Below, in pieces: positions 47,556-56,469 of a DNA stretch of 64,000 bases (position 1 is the stretch's first letter; each line of letters begins with the position of its first letter). The position numbers and the translations under genes were made by a program. The DNA is from Sphingobacteriia bacterium. GTDB taxonomy: Bacteria > Bacteroidota > Bacteroidia > Chitinophagales > Chitinophagaceae. The DNA lies in NCBI GenBank assembly GCA_004294135.1, contig RDZY01000029.1, forward strand, positions 1-64,000. The letters are read 5' to 3'. The notes beneath the pieces were generated by a model that saw nothing but the letters and a program-made list of their open reading frames with translations, was not told the origin of the DNA and searched no databases.

Positions 47556-50423
47556 ATGAGGATTCTTGCTCTATTTCATTTTTTGATTCTGTTATTTGTA
47601 CCAACCATTTCTTGGTCGCAAAAAAACCCAAGCAATAGCCCTAATAACTTGGAAGCATCATTCTTAAACCCTCCCTTAAGCGCAAGACCTAAAGCTTTGT
47701 GGCCTTGGATTAATGGAAATGTTAACCTAGCCCAAATAAGTTATGAACTAAAAGAGGCAAAAGAAAAGGGTATGGGCGGTTTTGATATTTGGGATATTGG
47801 CACCAGCTTAGATCCTAATAAAATTATTCCTGTAGGCCCCCCATTTCTTGATAAAGCGTCTCTCAAAGCAATTGCACATACCATAAAAGAAGCCGATAAA
47901 TTGGGGCTGGAAATTGGTCTTAATTTCTCCAGCAGTTGGAATGCTGGTGGGTCTTGGGTTAAACCCGAACATGGTGCCATGGGTTTGTTTAGAAAAGATA
48001 CCATTATTGAAGGTCCTCAACTATTCTCAGCAATATTGCCCTTTCCTCCTATTCCAGATCAGTATGATGGAAGAAATACATTGAATTATAAGGATCAAAA
48101 AACGGGGCTCCCCCTTTTTTATTCAGAAGTTGCCCTGCTGGCATATTCACTTCACAAAGATTCGGTTATTGGTGCCAATGAAATAATCAATCTTGGAATA
48201 AAAAAACAAGGAGAAAATATTGTTTGGCAGGTTCCCCAAGGCAAGTGGAAATTAGTTCGTTATATATGCGCTCCAACAGGTCAAACCCTAATGCTTCCTA
48301 GTACCGCTTCTAATGGTTTAATGCTCGATCATTTTAGTGCAAATGCGCAACGTGCAAATATGGCCTATATTTTCGGTCGACTCATTCCTGCAACTGGTAA
48401 TCTTAAAAACAGTTCACTCAAATATTTAAATGCCGATAGTTATGAAGTGAACTCCGCCGTATGGACGCCCTTATTACCCCTAGAATTCCTGAAACAAAAT
48501 AAGTATCCATTAGAAAATTTTTTACCTGTGCTAGATGGTTTTATTGTGAAAGATAAAATCACAAGCAATTTATTTATGCACGATTTTTCTAAAACCCTTT
48601 CCAACCTTATCATTAAAAATCATTACCAACTGGGCAAAGAAATTTGTGCTCAATACGGAATTGGCTTTGTTGCAGAAGCAGGTGGACCTGGTAAGCCTGT
48701 TCACAATGTACCCTTTGAAGACCTTAAAGCTTTGGGATCGCTAACCATACCCAGAGGCGAGTTCTGGAATATAAAAGAAGATTGGCAGAAACTGCAAATA
48801 GTAAAAGGGATAGCTAGTGCATCTCATATTTACAATCAAAAATATGTAGAAGCAGAATCCTTCACCAGCGTAGCACTTTGGCAAGAAGGGCCTGATGAGT
48901 TAAAACCCATTGCAGATCGAGCGCTCTGTGAAGGGCTGAATCGTTTTGTGTACCATACTTTTCCGCATACTCCGCCAGAATCTGGCTTTCCGGGCTGGGT
49001 ATATAATTTTGGTACACTTATAAACACCACCAATGGATGGTGGCATAAGTCAACCCCCTTTCACCAATACTTATCGCGCTGTAGCTATTTATTACAGCAG
49101 GGAAATTTTGTAGGTGATATTGCGTACTATTATGGAGATGAAGCTCCCAATTTTGTTCCTCCCAAATATATAGATACTTCATTGGGTTTTGGGTACGACT
49201 ATGATGTGGTGAATACCGATGCCATCTTACATAAAATGCAAGTGCGCAATGGTCGCATCTACTTACCTCACGGCCAATACTACCAAATTCTGGTGCTTCC
49301 CAATAGTGTGAATATAAATGCGGCAGTGCTGAAAAAATTAATGCAAATGGTAAAAATGGGAGCTACCATTGTTGGCCCTAAACCCAATCATAGCTATGGT
49401 TTGTATCAGCACCCAGCAAAAGACAAAGCCGTGCAAAAAATGGCAGATTTACTGTGGGGTGATTGGGATGGAATTGCTACACTAGAACACAAATATGGGA
49501 AAGGGAAAATAGTTTATGGCAAAACTTTAAAAAATATTTTGTTCGAAAAGAAAGTGTTTCCAGATGTTCAAACAAATATTGATAGCCTCGACTTTATTCA
49601 TAGAAAAACAAATCAAAGCGATATTTATTTTATACGAAATTGTAAGAGCCAATCAGCATTGGGGACCATTAGTTTTAGAATACATCAGGCCGATCCGGCA
49701 ATATGGATTCCTGAAACGGGTAAAATAATTCCTGTTCAACACTATCAGAAATCGGGAGATAGAATCACCATTCCCGTTTCTATGAATGGCTACGGTTCTT
49801 TTTTTGTAGTGTTTACTAAATCTATAACAGCAAAGCCCGCTTATAATCAAAATTTGGTTTACAGTGTACATGGTGCTTTGGATGCTAGCACCATACAAAC
49901 AACTGGCGCTTTTAAATTGAATAATCCTTGGATGTTAACGGTACAGCAATGGTTACCCTCACCCATAAGAGATACCTTGCAGGAACTGGTTTCCATGCAT
50001 CTATCTAAAAACGCAACCATACAATCTTATTCGGGTAAATCTATTTATCAAACAAAGTTTACACTAGGCTCTCATCAACTAAAAGCCAATACTATTTTGC
50101 TATTAGATTTGGGAGTGGTAAAAGAAATTGCAGAAGTATTTGTAAATGGTAAAAATATGGGAATTGTTTGGCACGCTCCTTACCAAATTGATATTTCTAG
50201 CTCAGCCATTGAAGGTGAGAATATATTGAAAATTGAAATAGTGAGTACCATTAATAATAGACTTGTTGGCGATGCCCAGCAACCTGAAAAAAGCAGGACT
50301 ATCAAGACCAATATTACCAAATTACCAAATGCCTGGACCACAGCTTTTGCCTCCGCTCCGCTACAACCAGCGGGCTTATTGGGGCCAGTGCAACTTCAGT
50401 TTTTAAACAAAGCAACCCAATAA
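47556..50423 (+). CDS. GH106-like glycoside hydrolase (alpha-L-rhamnosidase family)
   Basis: A 955-residue secreted enzyme with signal peptide ending TISWSQ. It has the GH106-type opening FLNPPLSARPKALWPWINGN and LKEAKEKGMGGFDIWDIG, a long barrel region with ADSYEVNSAVWT and VEAESFTSVALWQEGPDELK, and C-terminal beta-domains (jelly-roll) with EVFVNGKNMGIVWHAPYQID. Family knowledge: GH106 enzymes remove alpha-L-rhamnose from plant polysaccharides. I did not fix the catalytic residues. It lies 154 bp after the isomerase gene, and the three genes probably form a small glycoside-catabolism locus without SusCD. Confidence 0.85.
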   Translation: MRILALFHFLILLFVPTISWSQKNPSNSPNNLEASFLNPPLSARPKALWPWINGNVNLAQISYELKEAKEKGMGGFDIWDIGTSLDPNKIIPVGPPFLDKASLKAIAHTIKEADKLGLEIGLNFSSSWNAGGSWVKPEHGAMGLFRKDTIIEGPQLFSAILPFPPIPDQYDGRNTLNYKDQKTGLPLFYSEVALLAYSLHKDSVIGANEIINLGIKKQGENIVWQVPQGKWKLVRYICAPTGQTLMLPSTASNGLMLDHFSANAQRANMAYIFGRLIPATGNLKNSSLKYLNADSYEVNSAVWTPLLPLEFLKQNKYPLENFLPVLDGFIVKDKITSNLFMHDFSKTLSNLIIKNHYQLGKEICAQYGIGFVAEAGGPGKPVHNVPFEDLKALGSLTIPRGEFWNIKEDWQKLQIVKGIASASHIYNQKYVEAESFTSVALWQEGPDELKPIADRALCEGLNRFVYHTFPHTPPESGFPGWVYNFGTLINTTNGWWHKSTPFHQYLSRCSYLLQQGNFVGDIAYYYGDEAPNFVPPKYIDTSLGFGYDYDVVNTDAILHKMQVRNGRIYLPHGQYYQILVLPNSVNINAAVLKKLMQMVKMGATIVGPKPNHSYGLYQHPAKDKAVQKMADLLWGDWDGIATLEHKYGKGKIVYGKTLKNILFEKKVFPDVQTNIDSLDFIHRKTNQSDIYFIRNCKSQSALGTISFRIHQADPAIWIPETGKIIPVQHYQKSGDRITIPVSMNGYGSFFVVFTKSITAKPAYNQNLVYSVHGALDASTIQTTGAFKLNNPWMLTVQQWLPSPIRDTLQELVSMHLSKNATIQSYSGKSIYQTKFTLGSHQLKANTILLLDLGVVKEIAEVFVNGKNMGIVWHAPYQIDISSSAIEGENILKIEIVSTINNRLVGDAQQPEKSRTIKTNITKLPNAWTTAFASAPLQPAGLLGPVQLQFLNKATQ

Positions 50424-50483
50424 CAAATAAAAAATTCATTATTGGGTTGCACACCGTTTTCATAGCAAAAATCATCTATAAGT

Positions 50484-51572
50484 TTATTGAATGGTGCGTA
50501 TTCTATTTCCTCCTTCTTCACTTACATATATGATACCACTTGTATTAATATAGAGTTGTGATAATGAACGAAATCTTGCTGTTGTTAAAGCACCGTCTTC
50601 ATCACCTACTAATTTTGGTCTTGTTCCACCAATAAGCAATGCCTCGGTAAGACCCGCAAAATCAGATACCAAACCATCTGCACTTATTTTACGAATAGCA
50701 CCAGAAGATCTGGCGTTTACATATAAATTTCCCGCCGCATCCCTGCAAATACCAAAAGCTTCATTAAATCTGGCCGTGGTTCCTTGTCCATTCACAACCC
50801 CACCTTCTGTAGCTGAACCAGCAACAGAAGTTACCGTTCCTGTGGCACTTATTTTTTTTACATCAGTTCCACTGGCTAAATAAAGATTGTTTTGCGCATC
50901 TATACAAATGCCGCCTATATTCCCAACTCCTGATGCAAATGTACTTACTATGCCAGTTGAAAGTACAATTTTACGAATCAAGCTATTTCCAAACTCACCC
51001 ACAAATAAATTGCCCGCATTGTCCAGTGCAATGCCAATGGGCTGATTAAAATTCGCACTAGCACCAATGCCATTTGTGCTGCCACTAATGCCATTTCCTG
51101 CAACAGTTGTAACCACACCTGCACTGGTTATTTTACGAATAGTATGCCCTCTATATTCTGCCACATAAATATTATTTTGAGCATCAATCGTTAATCCATA
51201 TGGTGAATTAAATCTAGCCGCACTACCTATGCCATTGGCATTCCCACTCACTCCAGCACTACCTGCAAAAGTGGTAACTACACCAGTAGCACTTACTTTG
51301 CGAATGGTATGGTTGGCAATATCTGCTACAAATAAATTTCCTTGATCGTCTTGTGCCATACCACCCGTTGCATTAAATCTTGCAGCCAAACCAGTTCCGT
51401 CTATGCTTCCTGCTTCTGCAGTATTACTACCTACAAAAGTGCTGACTGTGGTATAATTTCTAGCTACAGGAAGTACCAGAGGAGTTGGAGTTGAATCTTT
51501 TTTACATGCCAAGGTTAGCATTGACAATGCCAAGAATAAAAGGCAGGTTTTAAAAGTAAATAGTCTTTTCAT
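50484..51572 (-). CDS. NHL-repeat beta-propeller lipoprotein
   Basis: A 362-residue protein with a lipoprotein signal (LALSMLTLACKKDS, Cys23). It is made of about six NHL-type repeats, each with the pattern RFN.P.GL..D...N.YVA....HTIRKI...G.V (for example YGLTIDAQNNIYVAEYRGHT and GIALDNAGNLFVGEFGNSLI). Such propellers bind ligands or act as lyases/hydrolases in some families, but no catalytic residues are evident. Convergent with the GH106 gene (60-bp gap). Function unknown. Confidence 0.85.
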   Translation of the reverse strand: MKRLFTFKTCLLFLALSMLTLACKKDSTPTPLVLPVARNYTTVSTFVGSNTAEAGSIDGTGLAARFNATGGMAQDDQGNLFVADIANHTIRKVSATGVVTTFAGSAGVSGNANGIGSAARFNSPYGLTIDAQNNIYVAEYRGHTIRKITSAGVVTTVAGNGISGSTNGIGASANFNQPIGIALDNAGNLFVGEFGNSLIRKIVLSTGIVSTFASGVGNIGGICIDAQNNLYLASGTDVKKISATGTVTSVAGSATEGGVVNGQGTTARFNEAFGICRDAAGNLYVNARSSGAIRKISADGLVSDFAGLTEALLIGGTRPKLVGDEDGALTTARFRSLSQLYINTSGIIYVSEEGGNRIRTIQ

Positions 51573-52408
51573 TTTATTGTTTTTTGCAAATAAACAGTAA
51601 AATAGAGTTGACTAGTATGCTGTTTCATAAACCCCCTTTTTCTCTTTATGAAACAGCATTTTTAGGACACAAGCCAATGATGGGATGATTTATTTAGGGC
51701 TTATACAAATATTGGCCTCCCAATCTTTCTATCAAAAAAAGGTGTAGTCATTTTGAAGTGTTTGCAAGATTTTATATGAATGAAAATATACCTCAAGAAT
51801 TGGGTACAACTAAACGTTTCAAAGAGTTGAAAGCAAGAATTATCAAAGCAATAGTTTACAACCAATGCAGCCATTGCAATCAACCAACCCTGATACTGCT
51901 GGGCTTAAGCTTTAAAGCACCAATAAGAAGGGATGGATAAAAATGAGTATCAAAATGAGAATAAGCAAGTGTTGTAAAACAAAACTGTATTCCGCAAAAG
52001 GGGGAGGGTATATTCACCAGTGAAAAAAAATAGCCAAGGTTAGTACCTCCAATTAAATAAAAACTATATTTATAGAAATAATCCATCCAAATCAATGAAA
52101 AGCAAAGCAAACTGATATAGGTAACCCAAAAAGTTTACAGCAAACCCAATAAGCAAACCTTAGTTTATACATTAGCCAACTAAAACGAATCGGTCACCAC
52201 AAAATTATTCCGCCACCCCCTCAATAGCTACTATTCAGTCAAGATTTTTTTAAGGAGATATTTGAATGATTTTATAAGTGTTGTAAGCAGCTCAGTTGTT
52301 ATTCGTACTATACAAAAACAAAGAACTATGAATTTATATAGCTATTCAGGAGATATAAGTCCGCCTCTTATAACTTGCCTCATTTTTTTTATCACTAAAT
52401 AACTTTTT
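51573..52408. other. 836-bp region without a recognisable gene
   Basis: Only short open frames are seen (for example 51758-51940 on + and 51880-52110 on -), none with family resemblance or signal peptide support. The region holds a hairpin at 51617-51659 and is otherwise AT-rich. The last ~100 bp before 52409 should contain the promoter of the fifth barrel gene. Confidence 0.55.
51617..51659. terminator. 15-bp perfect hairpin with pyrimidine-rich loop
   Basis: atgctgtttcataaa (51617-51631) pairs perfectly with 51645-51659; the loop is ccccctttttctc. TTTT follows on the + side. It lies 45 bp upstream of the NHL lipoprotein start, so it may end a + strand transcript or act as a leader element for the minus-strand gene. 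Confidence 0.45.
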
Positions 52409-52999
52409 ATGAAACACTTTTCTTTACTTTTTTCTTTCTTTTTAGTAACTACTATTTCTTTTGGACAAATAACAAAAGGCAACTGGCTTGTAGGCGGTAG
52501 CGGCAGTCTTTATTCTTACAATGAAAATGCTAATTACCCAACGGCTACTTACAATGCAAAGTATACGAATATTGACTTATCAGCATCTATTGGCTATTTC
52601 CCTACAGATAAATTGACTCTTGGATTAAGACCTTATCTATTAATTGAGAAAGGGTCAAGTTCTGGAGGTGGAGCTGTAAATAGCTTGAGACTTGCAGTTG
52701 GCCCGTTTGCAAGGTATTACTTACTTAAGGAAGACAAACAGTTCAACCTATTAGTTGATGGAAGTTATCAATTTGGTATAAATCAAGAAAGCCACGGAGA
52801 CAAACCAAAAGGAAGGTTTAATACTTTGTCATTAATGACAGGCGTTGAAGTATTCTTCAATTCATCTGTAGGTTTAGAATTGCTTATTGGCTATAAGCAC
52901 CAGCTTATAACTTTTGATAATAACCCAAGTGCTTTTAGTAGTGATAGGAAAGGCTTGCAAACATCCATCGGATTTCACTTTCATTTAGAAAAAAAATAA
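52409..52999 (+). CDS. Fifth outer-membrane beta-barrel paralogue with signal peptide
   Basis: A 196-residue protein with signal peptide MKHFSLLFSFFLVTTISFGQ, followed by the family motif ITKGNWLVGGSGSL (compare ITKNNWMLGG in the A-type genes). The barrel strands are IGYFPTDKLTLGLRPYLLIE, AVGPFARYYLLKED, FNLLVDGSYQFG, TGVEVFFNSSVGLELLIGY and IGFHFHLEKK. It is more distant from the four clustered copies and does not share their cassettes. A T9SS cargo gene follows 10 bp downstream, the same two-gene layout as at 40453-42811. Confidence 0.8.
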   Translation: MKHFSLLFSFFLVTTISFGQITKGNWLVGGSGSLYSYNENANYPTATYNAKYTNIDLSASIGYFPTDKLTLGLRPYLLIEKGSSSGGGAVNSLRLAVGPFARYYLLKEDKQFNLLVDGSYQFGINQESHGDKPKGRFNTLSLMTGVEVFFNSSVGLELLIGYKHQLITFDNNPSAFSSDRKGLQTSIGFHFHLEKK

Positions 53000-53009
53000 A
53001 ACAAAAATC

Positions 53010-53603
53010 ATGAAACACTTACTTCTATTTATATTTTGCAGTTGCACCCTATTTACTGCAAAATCCCAATCAATTTCTCCATCATTGGACAATGAATATT
53101 GTCCAATGATGGAATACACTTTCACCGCTTCGCTTCCAAAACCATATTCCAGTATGATTGGTGAGGGAGGCTGTTATCTAACCCAATCACCGTCTGGGTC
53201 AGGTGGCTATTCTATCTCCTTTAAGGGCAAGTTTGCAGACGCTAATCAAAAGCAGACATTTCGTGTGTATTTTTCTGATGGTTCAAATTATCCATTTGAT
53301 TTCAAGAAAATCAAATCTTTATTTTATTCGGCTGCATCTTCCTGCTCAATTATTCAACCTAATACAGGAACCATCAATGCCCCACTTTGCCAAGTTGTAA
53401 ATACTGTCATCAGTTTCAGTAACATCCAATGGGCTACCAATTTTGAAACACCTACTTTTTGTTTCGGCAGTATCTCTAATTATGAATATCTGTTACCAAG
53501 TGGTTGTAGCCTGAATGGCACCGCATCAACAGGCAATTGGATGGCTGGTAGCAACATTGCACCATCACTTCTGACCAAACAACTGGTAACGGCCAGTTCA
53601 TAA
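53010..53603 (+). CDS. T9SS cargo protein, N-terminal part (frameshifted)
   Basis: The 197-residue part has signal peptide MKHLLLFIFCSCTLFTAKSQ and a Cys-containing beta-rich region (GEGGCYLTQSPSGSGGYSI, CFGSISNYEYLLPSGCSLNG). After GSNIAPS the frame continues wrongly to a stop at 53603. The true continuation (TSDQTTGNGQFIRIRPTNNC) is in the next frame, so a one-base shift near 53555-53565 splits the gene. Residues 24-37 are encoded by a perfect hairpin sequence (53078-53113). It pairs with the barrel gene 10 bp upstream. Confidence 0.75.
   Translation: MKHLLLFIFCSCTLFTAKSQSISPSLDNEYCPMMEYTFTASLPKPYSSMIGEGGCYLTQSPSGSGGYSISFKGKFADANQKQTFRVYFSDGSNYPFDFKKIKSLFYSAASSCSIIQPNTGTINAPLCQVVNTVISFSNIQWATNFETPTFCFGSISNYEYLLPSGCSLNGTASTGNWMAGSNIAPSLLTKQLVTASS
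53078..53113. repeat. Perfect 16-bp inverted repeat inside a coding region
   Basis: Arms 53078-53093 and 53098-53113 are exact complements with a gaat loop. They lie just after the signal-peptide codons of the cargo gene at 53010 and encode SPSLDNEYCPMMEY. Such a stable mRNA hairpin inside a gene is uncommon. Confidence 0.9.
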
Positions 53604-53635
53604 GGATAAGACCAACCAATAATTGTGGTTCGGGC

Positions 53636-54535
53636 TTGTCAAATAACTATACCCCTGCATCTTTTTACATTTCGCGCCCTTCACCAACTTTAAGCATTAC
53701 TGGTGCAGCACCTTTATGTTATCCCAACAGCTTCACTTATACATTGAATGGCGTGCCTTCAGGTAGTACAATCAACTGGAACACTTCAAACAGCTATTAT
53801 AGCCTTTCTCCAGGTGGCAACACTGCAATAGTTACCCCAACTGCTGCTGCTAATGGTTCTACAACAATCAATGCTTCTATAATATTAAGCTGCGGGCCAA
53901 CTTACTCCACTTCAGCTGCTGTTAGCTTGGGTATACCATATGTTACATTTAACATTGCCAGCTATCCCTCTACTGAACCTTCCTGCTATGAACTTGAAGG
54001 TATTTATTCATTCCGTGCTACTCAGGCAACTGGCTATCCTAATACTTATACTGGCTTTCAATGGGGATGGCGTAACCTTACCAACAATACCATTTCTAAC
54101 GACCCTACCATTTATGGTTCACAATATACTTTTATCCCCCAAGAAGCAGGGGACTATGAAATTTGGGTACGACCAACCAACCAATGTGGCATAGGGGCAT
54201 TAGAGTCGGTTAAAACGGTTACAGTTTATAATGTTTGCGGGGGCTTACTCAGAAGTAGTGCTTCCACTACCATAATTTCAACTTACCCCAACCCTGCCAA
54301 GGATATTATTAACCTAACGGTTACAGAGAGTGTAAAAGCAACAAAGGATAGGCCCAAAAATAAAATAATTGTTGAACTGTACGCAGCTATCACTGGCTCA
54401 AAAGTGAGGGAATGGAAGTTTGATAAGGAACAAATGGCATACAGCCTAAGCATTAATGGAATTAAAAAAGGTACTTATTATTTAAGATATATTACTGGCA
54501 ATTACAGAAAAACGAAACAAATATTTGTAGAGTAA
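53636..54535 (+). pseudogene. T9SS cargo protein, C-terminal part with Ig-like domain and type A sorting domain
   Basis: The frame is open upstream to about 53557, and the TTG at 53636 is not a real start. It contains an Ig-like domain (GAAPLCYPNSFTYTLNGVPS, INWNTSNSYYSLSPGG, TTINASIILSCG), a second PKD-like segment (GFQWGWRNLTNNTISND), and a type A sorting domain (ISTYPNPAKDIINLTVTES, KIIVELYAAITGSKVREWKF, KKGTYYLRYITGNYRKTKQI). The same domain order occurs in 41043-42811 and 28082-31159. Without the frameshift it would be a cargo of about 500 residues. Confidence 0.75.
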
Positions 54536-54583
54536 CTCTATTAAGGCTGCTAACATTAAGGGGAGTAGAACAAATACCCCCTA

Positions 54584-54619
54584 AAATGTCCCATTATCCA
54601 GAAAGATGGTGGGGCATTT
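54584..54619 (+). terminator. Hairpin after the T9SS cargo gene
   Basis: aaatgtccca (54584-54593) pairs with tggggcattt (54610-54619), with one G-U pair, 48 bp after the stop at 54535. It is converging on hisS, so it may serve both directions. Confidence 0.4.
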
Positions 54620-54709
54620 AAGTTGCGACACATCCTGCTCCGATAACTCGCGGGGTGTTAAGCTCACATTTGAATGCAGTAACTCAGATTCTTAAACTAT
54701 TTATTTTCC

Positions 54710-56086
54710 CTAACTAAATATTTGTTGATGGAACAGTTCCGTTTGCGGTATAGTTTGCTGTTCCCCTGTTTCTATTTGCTTGATGGTACAAGTGCCATCT
54801 GCCAATTCGCTGCCGCCGATGATGATGATATAAGGAATGTTTTTTTTCTCGGCATACTTAAACTGTTTGTCGAGCTTTGCCTGCTCATGAAAAAGTTCCG
54901 CAGCTATGCCTCGCTCTCGCACCATTTGCATAAGGGTATAAGCACGAGTACTCTCTGATCCGCCCAAATTAAAAAATAATATTTTGGTTCCGCTGTTCAC
55001 TGCTGCTGGAAATAATTGCAACTCTTCCAACACATCATAAATTCTATCAACCCCAAAACTAATACCCACGCCAGGTACATTGGGAACGCCAAAGAGTCCC
55101 GTTAAATCATCATACCTGCCACCACCGCCAATACTACCCATTTGGGCACCAATGGCTTTGATCTCGAATATAATTCCAGTATAATAGTTTAGTCCCCTGG
55201 CAAGGGTTTGATCTATCAGCAATTGGGCATTGGGCAATTGTGCCTTAACTGCATTCAATAAATAAGCTATTTCTGCAATGCCTGCTTTACCCATTTCATT
55301 TTCTCCCAATAGTATTTCTAATTGTCGCAACTTTTCTTCACTACTTCCCGCTATAGTTAAATATTTTTCAATAGTCGCAATTTGTACTTCACCCAATCTC
55401 TTCAAGCCCAATTCCTCCTTTACTTTTTCCAGTCCAATCTTATCTAGCTTATCAATAGCCACCGTAATATTCACCAATTGATCGGCTCCGCCGCTTATTT
55501 CAGCCAGGGCTGCTAGTATTTTGCGACTATTTACCCTTATCTCTACTGGTAATTTCAACCGCTCAAATACAGTTGCATAAATGGCCGTCAGCTCTAATTC
55601 ATTCAGTAGACTATTACTGCCCACTACGTCGGCATCGCATTGGTAGAACTCACGGTAGCGGCCTTTCTGCGGCCTATCTGCCCGCCATACCGGCTGTATC
55701 TGGTAACGCTTAAAAGGTAGGGTGAGCATGCCGTAATTCATGGCCACATAGCGCGCAAAAGGAATGGTTAAATCGTAGCGCAATGCACGTTCGGTAATGC
55801 CTTTATTATTTTTACCTTCCAATATTTTATCAAAATCTATTAGAGCCTGCTCTTTTTTAGTAGGATTATCCAGCCCATTATTCAGTACTTTGAAAATCAA
55901 CTTATCGCCTTCTTCACCATACTTGCCCATCAAAGTATCTAGGTTTTCCATGGCAGGTGTTTCCAATGGCTGAAAACCATACAACTCAAATACAGTGCGG
56001 ATCACCTGGAAAATATAATGACGCTTTTGAACCGTGGCAGCATTAAAATCGCGGGTTCCTTGCGGTATGGTTGGCTTATTGCTCAT
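54710..56086 (-). CDS. hisS: Histidine-tRNA ligase
   Basis: HisRS attaches histidine to its tRNA. The 458-residue protein has the class II features: motif 1 region FQVIRTVFELYGFQPLETPA, motif 2 RADRPQKGRYREFYQCDADV, the histidine-specific LARGLNYYTGIIFEI, GGGGRYDDLTGLFG and motif 3 GVGISFGVDRIYDVL. A C-terminal anticodon-binding domain ends KYAEKKNIPYIIIIGGSEL. Length is normal for the Bacteroidota/eukaryote-like version. It starts at 56086 with MSNKPTIPQGTRDF. No operon partner is visible. Confidence 0.96.
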   Translation of the reverse strand: MSNKPTIPQGTRDFNAATVQKRHYIFQVIRTVFELYGFQPLETPAMENLDTLMGKYGEEGDKLIFKVLNNGLDNPTKKEQALIDFDKILEGKNNKGITERALRYDLTIPFARYVAMNYGMLTLPFKRYQIQPVWRADRPQKGRYREFYQCDADVVGSNSLLNELELTAIYATVFERLKLPVEIRVNSRKILAALAEISGGADQLVNITVAIDKLDKIGLEKVKEELGLKRLGEVQIATIEKYLTIAGSSEEKLRQLEILLGENEMGKAGIAEIAYLLNAVKAQLPNAQLLIDQTLARGLNYYTGIIFEIKAIGAQMGSIGGGGRYDDLTGLFGVPNVPGVGISFGVDRIYDVLEELQLFPAAVNSGTKILFFNLGGSESTRAYTLMQMVRERGIAAELFHEQAKLDKQFKYAEKKNIPYIIIIGGSELADGTCTIKQIETGEQQTIPQTELFHQQIFS

Positions 56087-56233
56087 AAGTAGCGAAGGTA
56101 AAGAATTAGGGTGTAGGCTAGCAGGGGTGAAGCTATTTTATGTACTTATTTATAACCAATGGCTATGGAATTATAAAATTCATGCATCTCAGTAGAAATA
56201 TTTACTAAATTGCCCATTCCGTTTAACACTATT

Positions 56234-56467
56234 ATGGAAAATACACTTAGAGAAAGAAACCAACGCCGTTATGGTGTTTTTAGAAAGATATACGATATCT
56301 CCATGGCCTTAATTTTTTTAGCCGTAGCCTTATCCATGTTTTTTCTTGAGCAATTGAAGCTTGATTTGGTTTTTACTGAAGACAAATTGTACCGTTATTT
56401 CTTTGGTACTATTTGCTTGTTATACGGTGGATTCAGGTTGTATAGGGGTTTTAAGCAGTCCGATTAA
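56234..56467 (+). CDS. Small two-helix membrane protein
   Basis: A 77-residue protein with a basic N-terminus (MENTLRERNQRRYGVFRKIY) and two hydrophobic helices (ISMALIFLAVALSMFFL; YFFGTICLLYGGFRLY). The ATG at 56234 is chosen; the frame from 56210 adds 8 residues with no support. It precedes a PstS-like lipoprotein gene by 2 bp and a TPR gene, so the three are likely one operon. In related genomes, ExbB/ExbD/TonB genes often sit here; this small protein could be linked with energy transduction, but I have no sequence evidence for that. Confidence 0.65.
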   Translation: MENTLRERNQRRYGVFRKIYDISMALIFLAVALSMFFLEQLKLDLVFTEDKLYRYFFGTICLLYGGFRLYRGFKQSD

Positions 56468-56469
56468 TT

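Noticed and set aside
51758..52110. Small frames in the gap before 52409
   Set aside because: Short, overlapping on opposite strands, no family resemblance.
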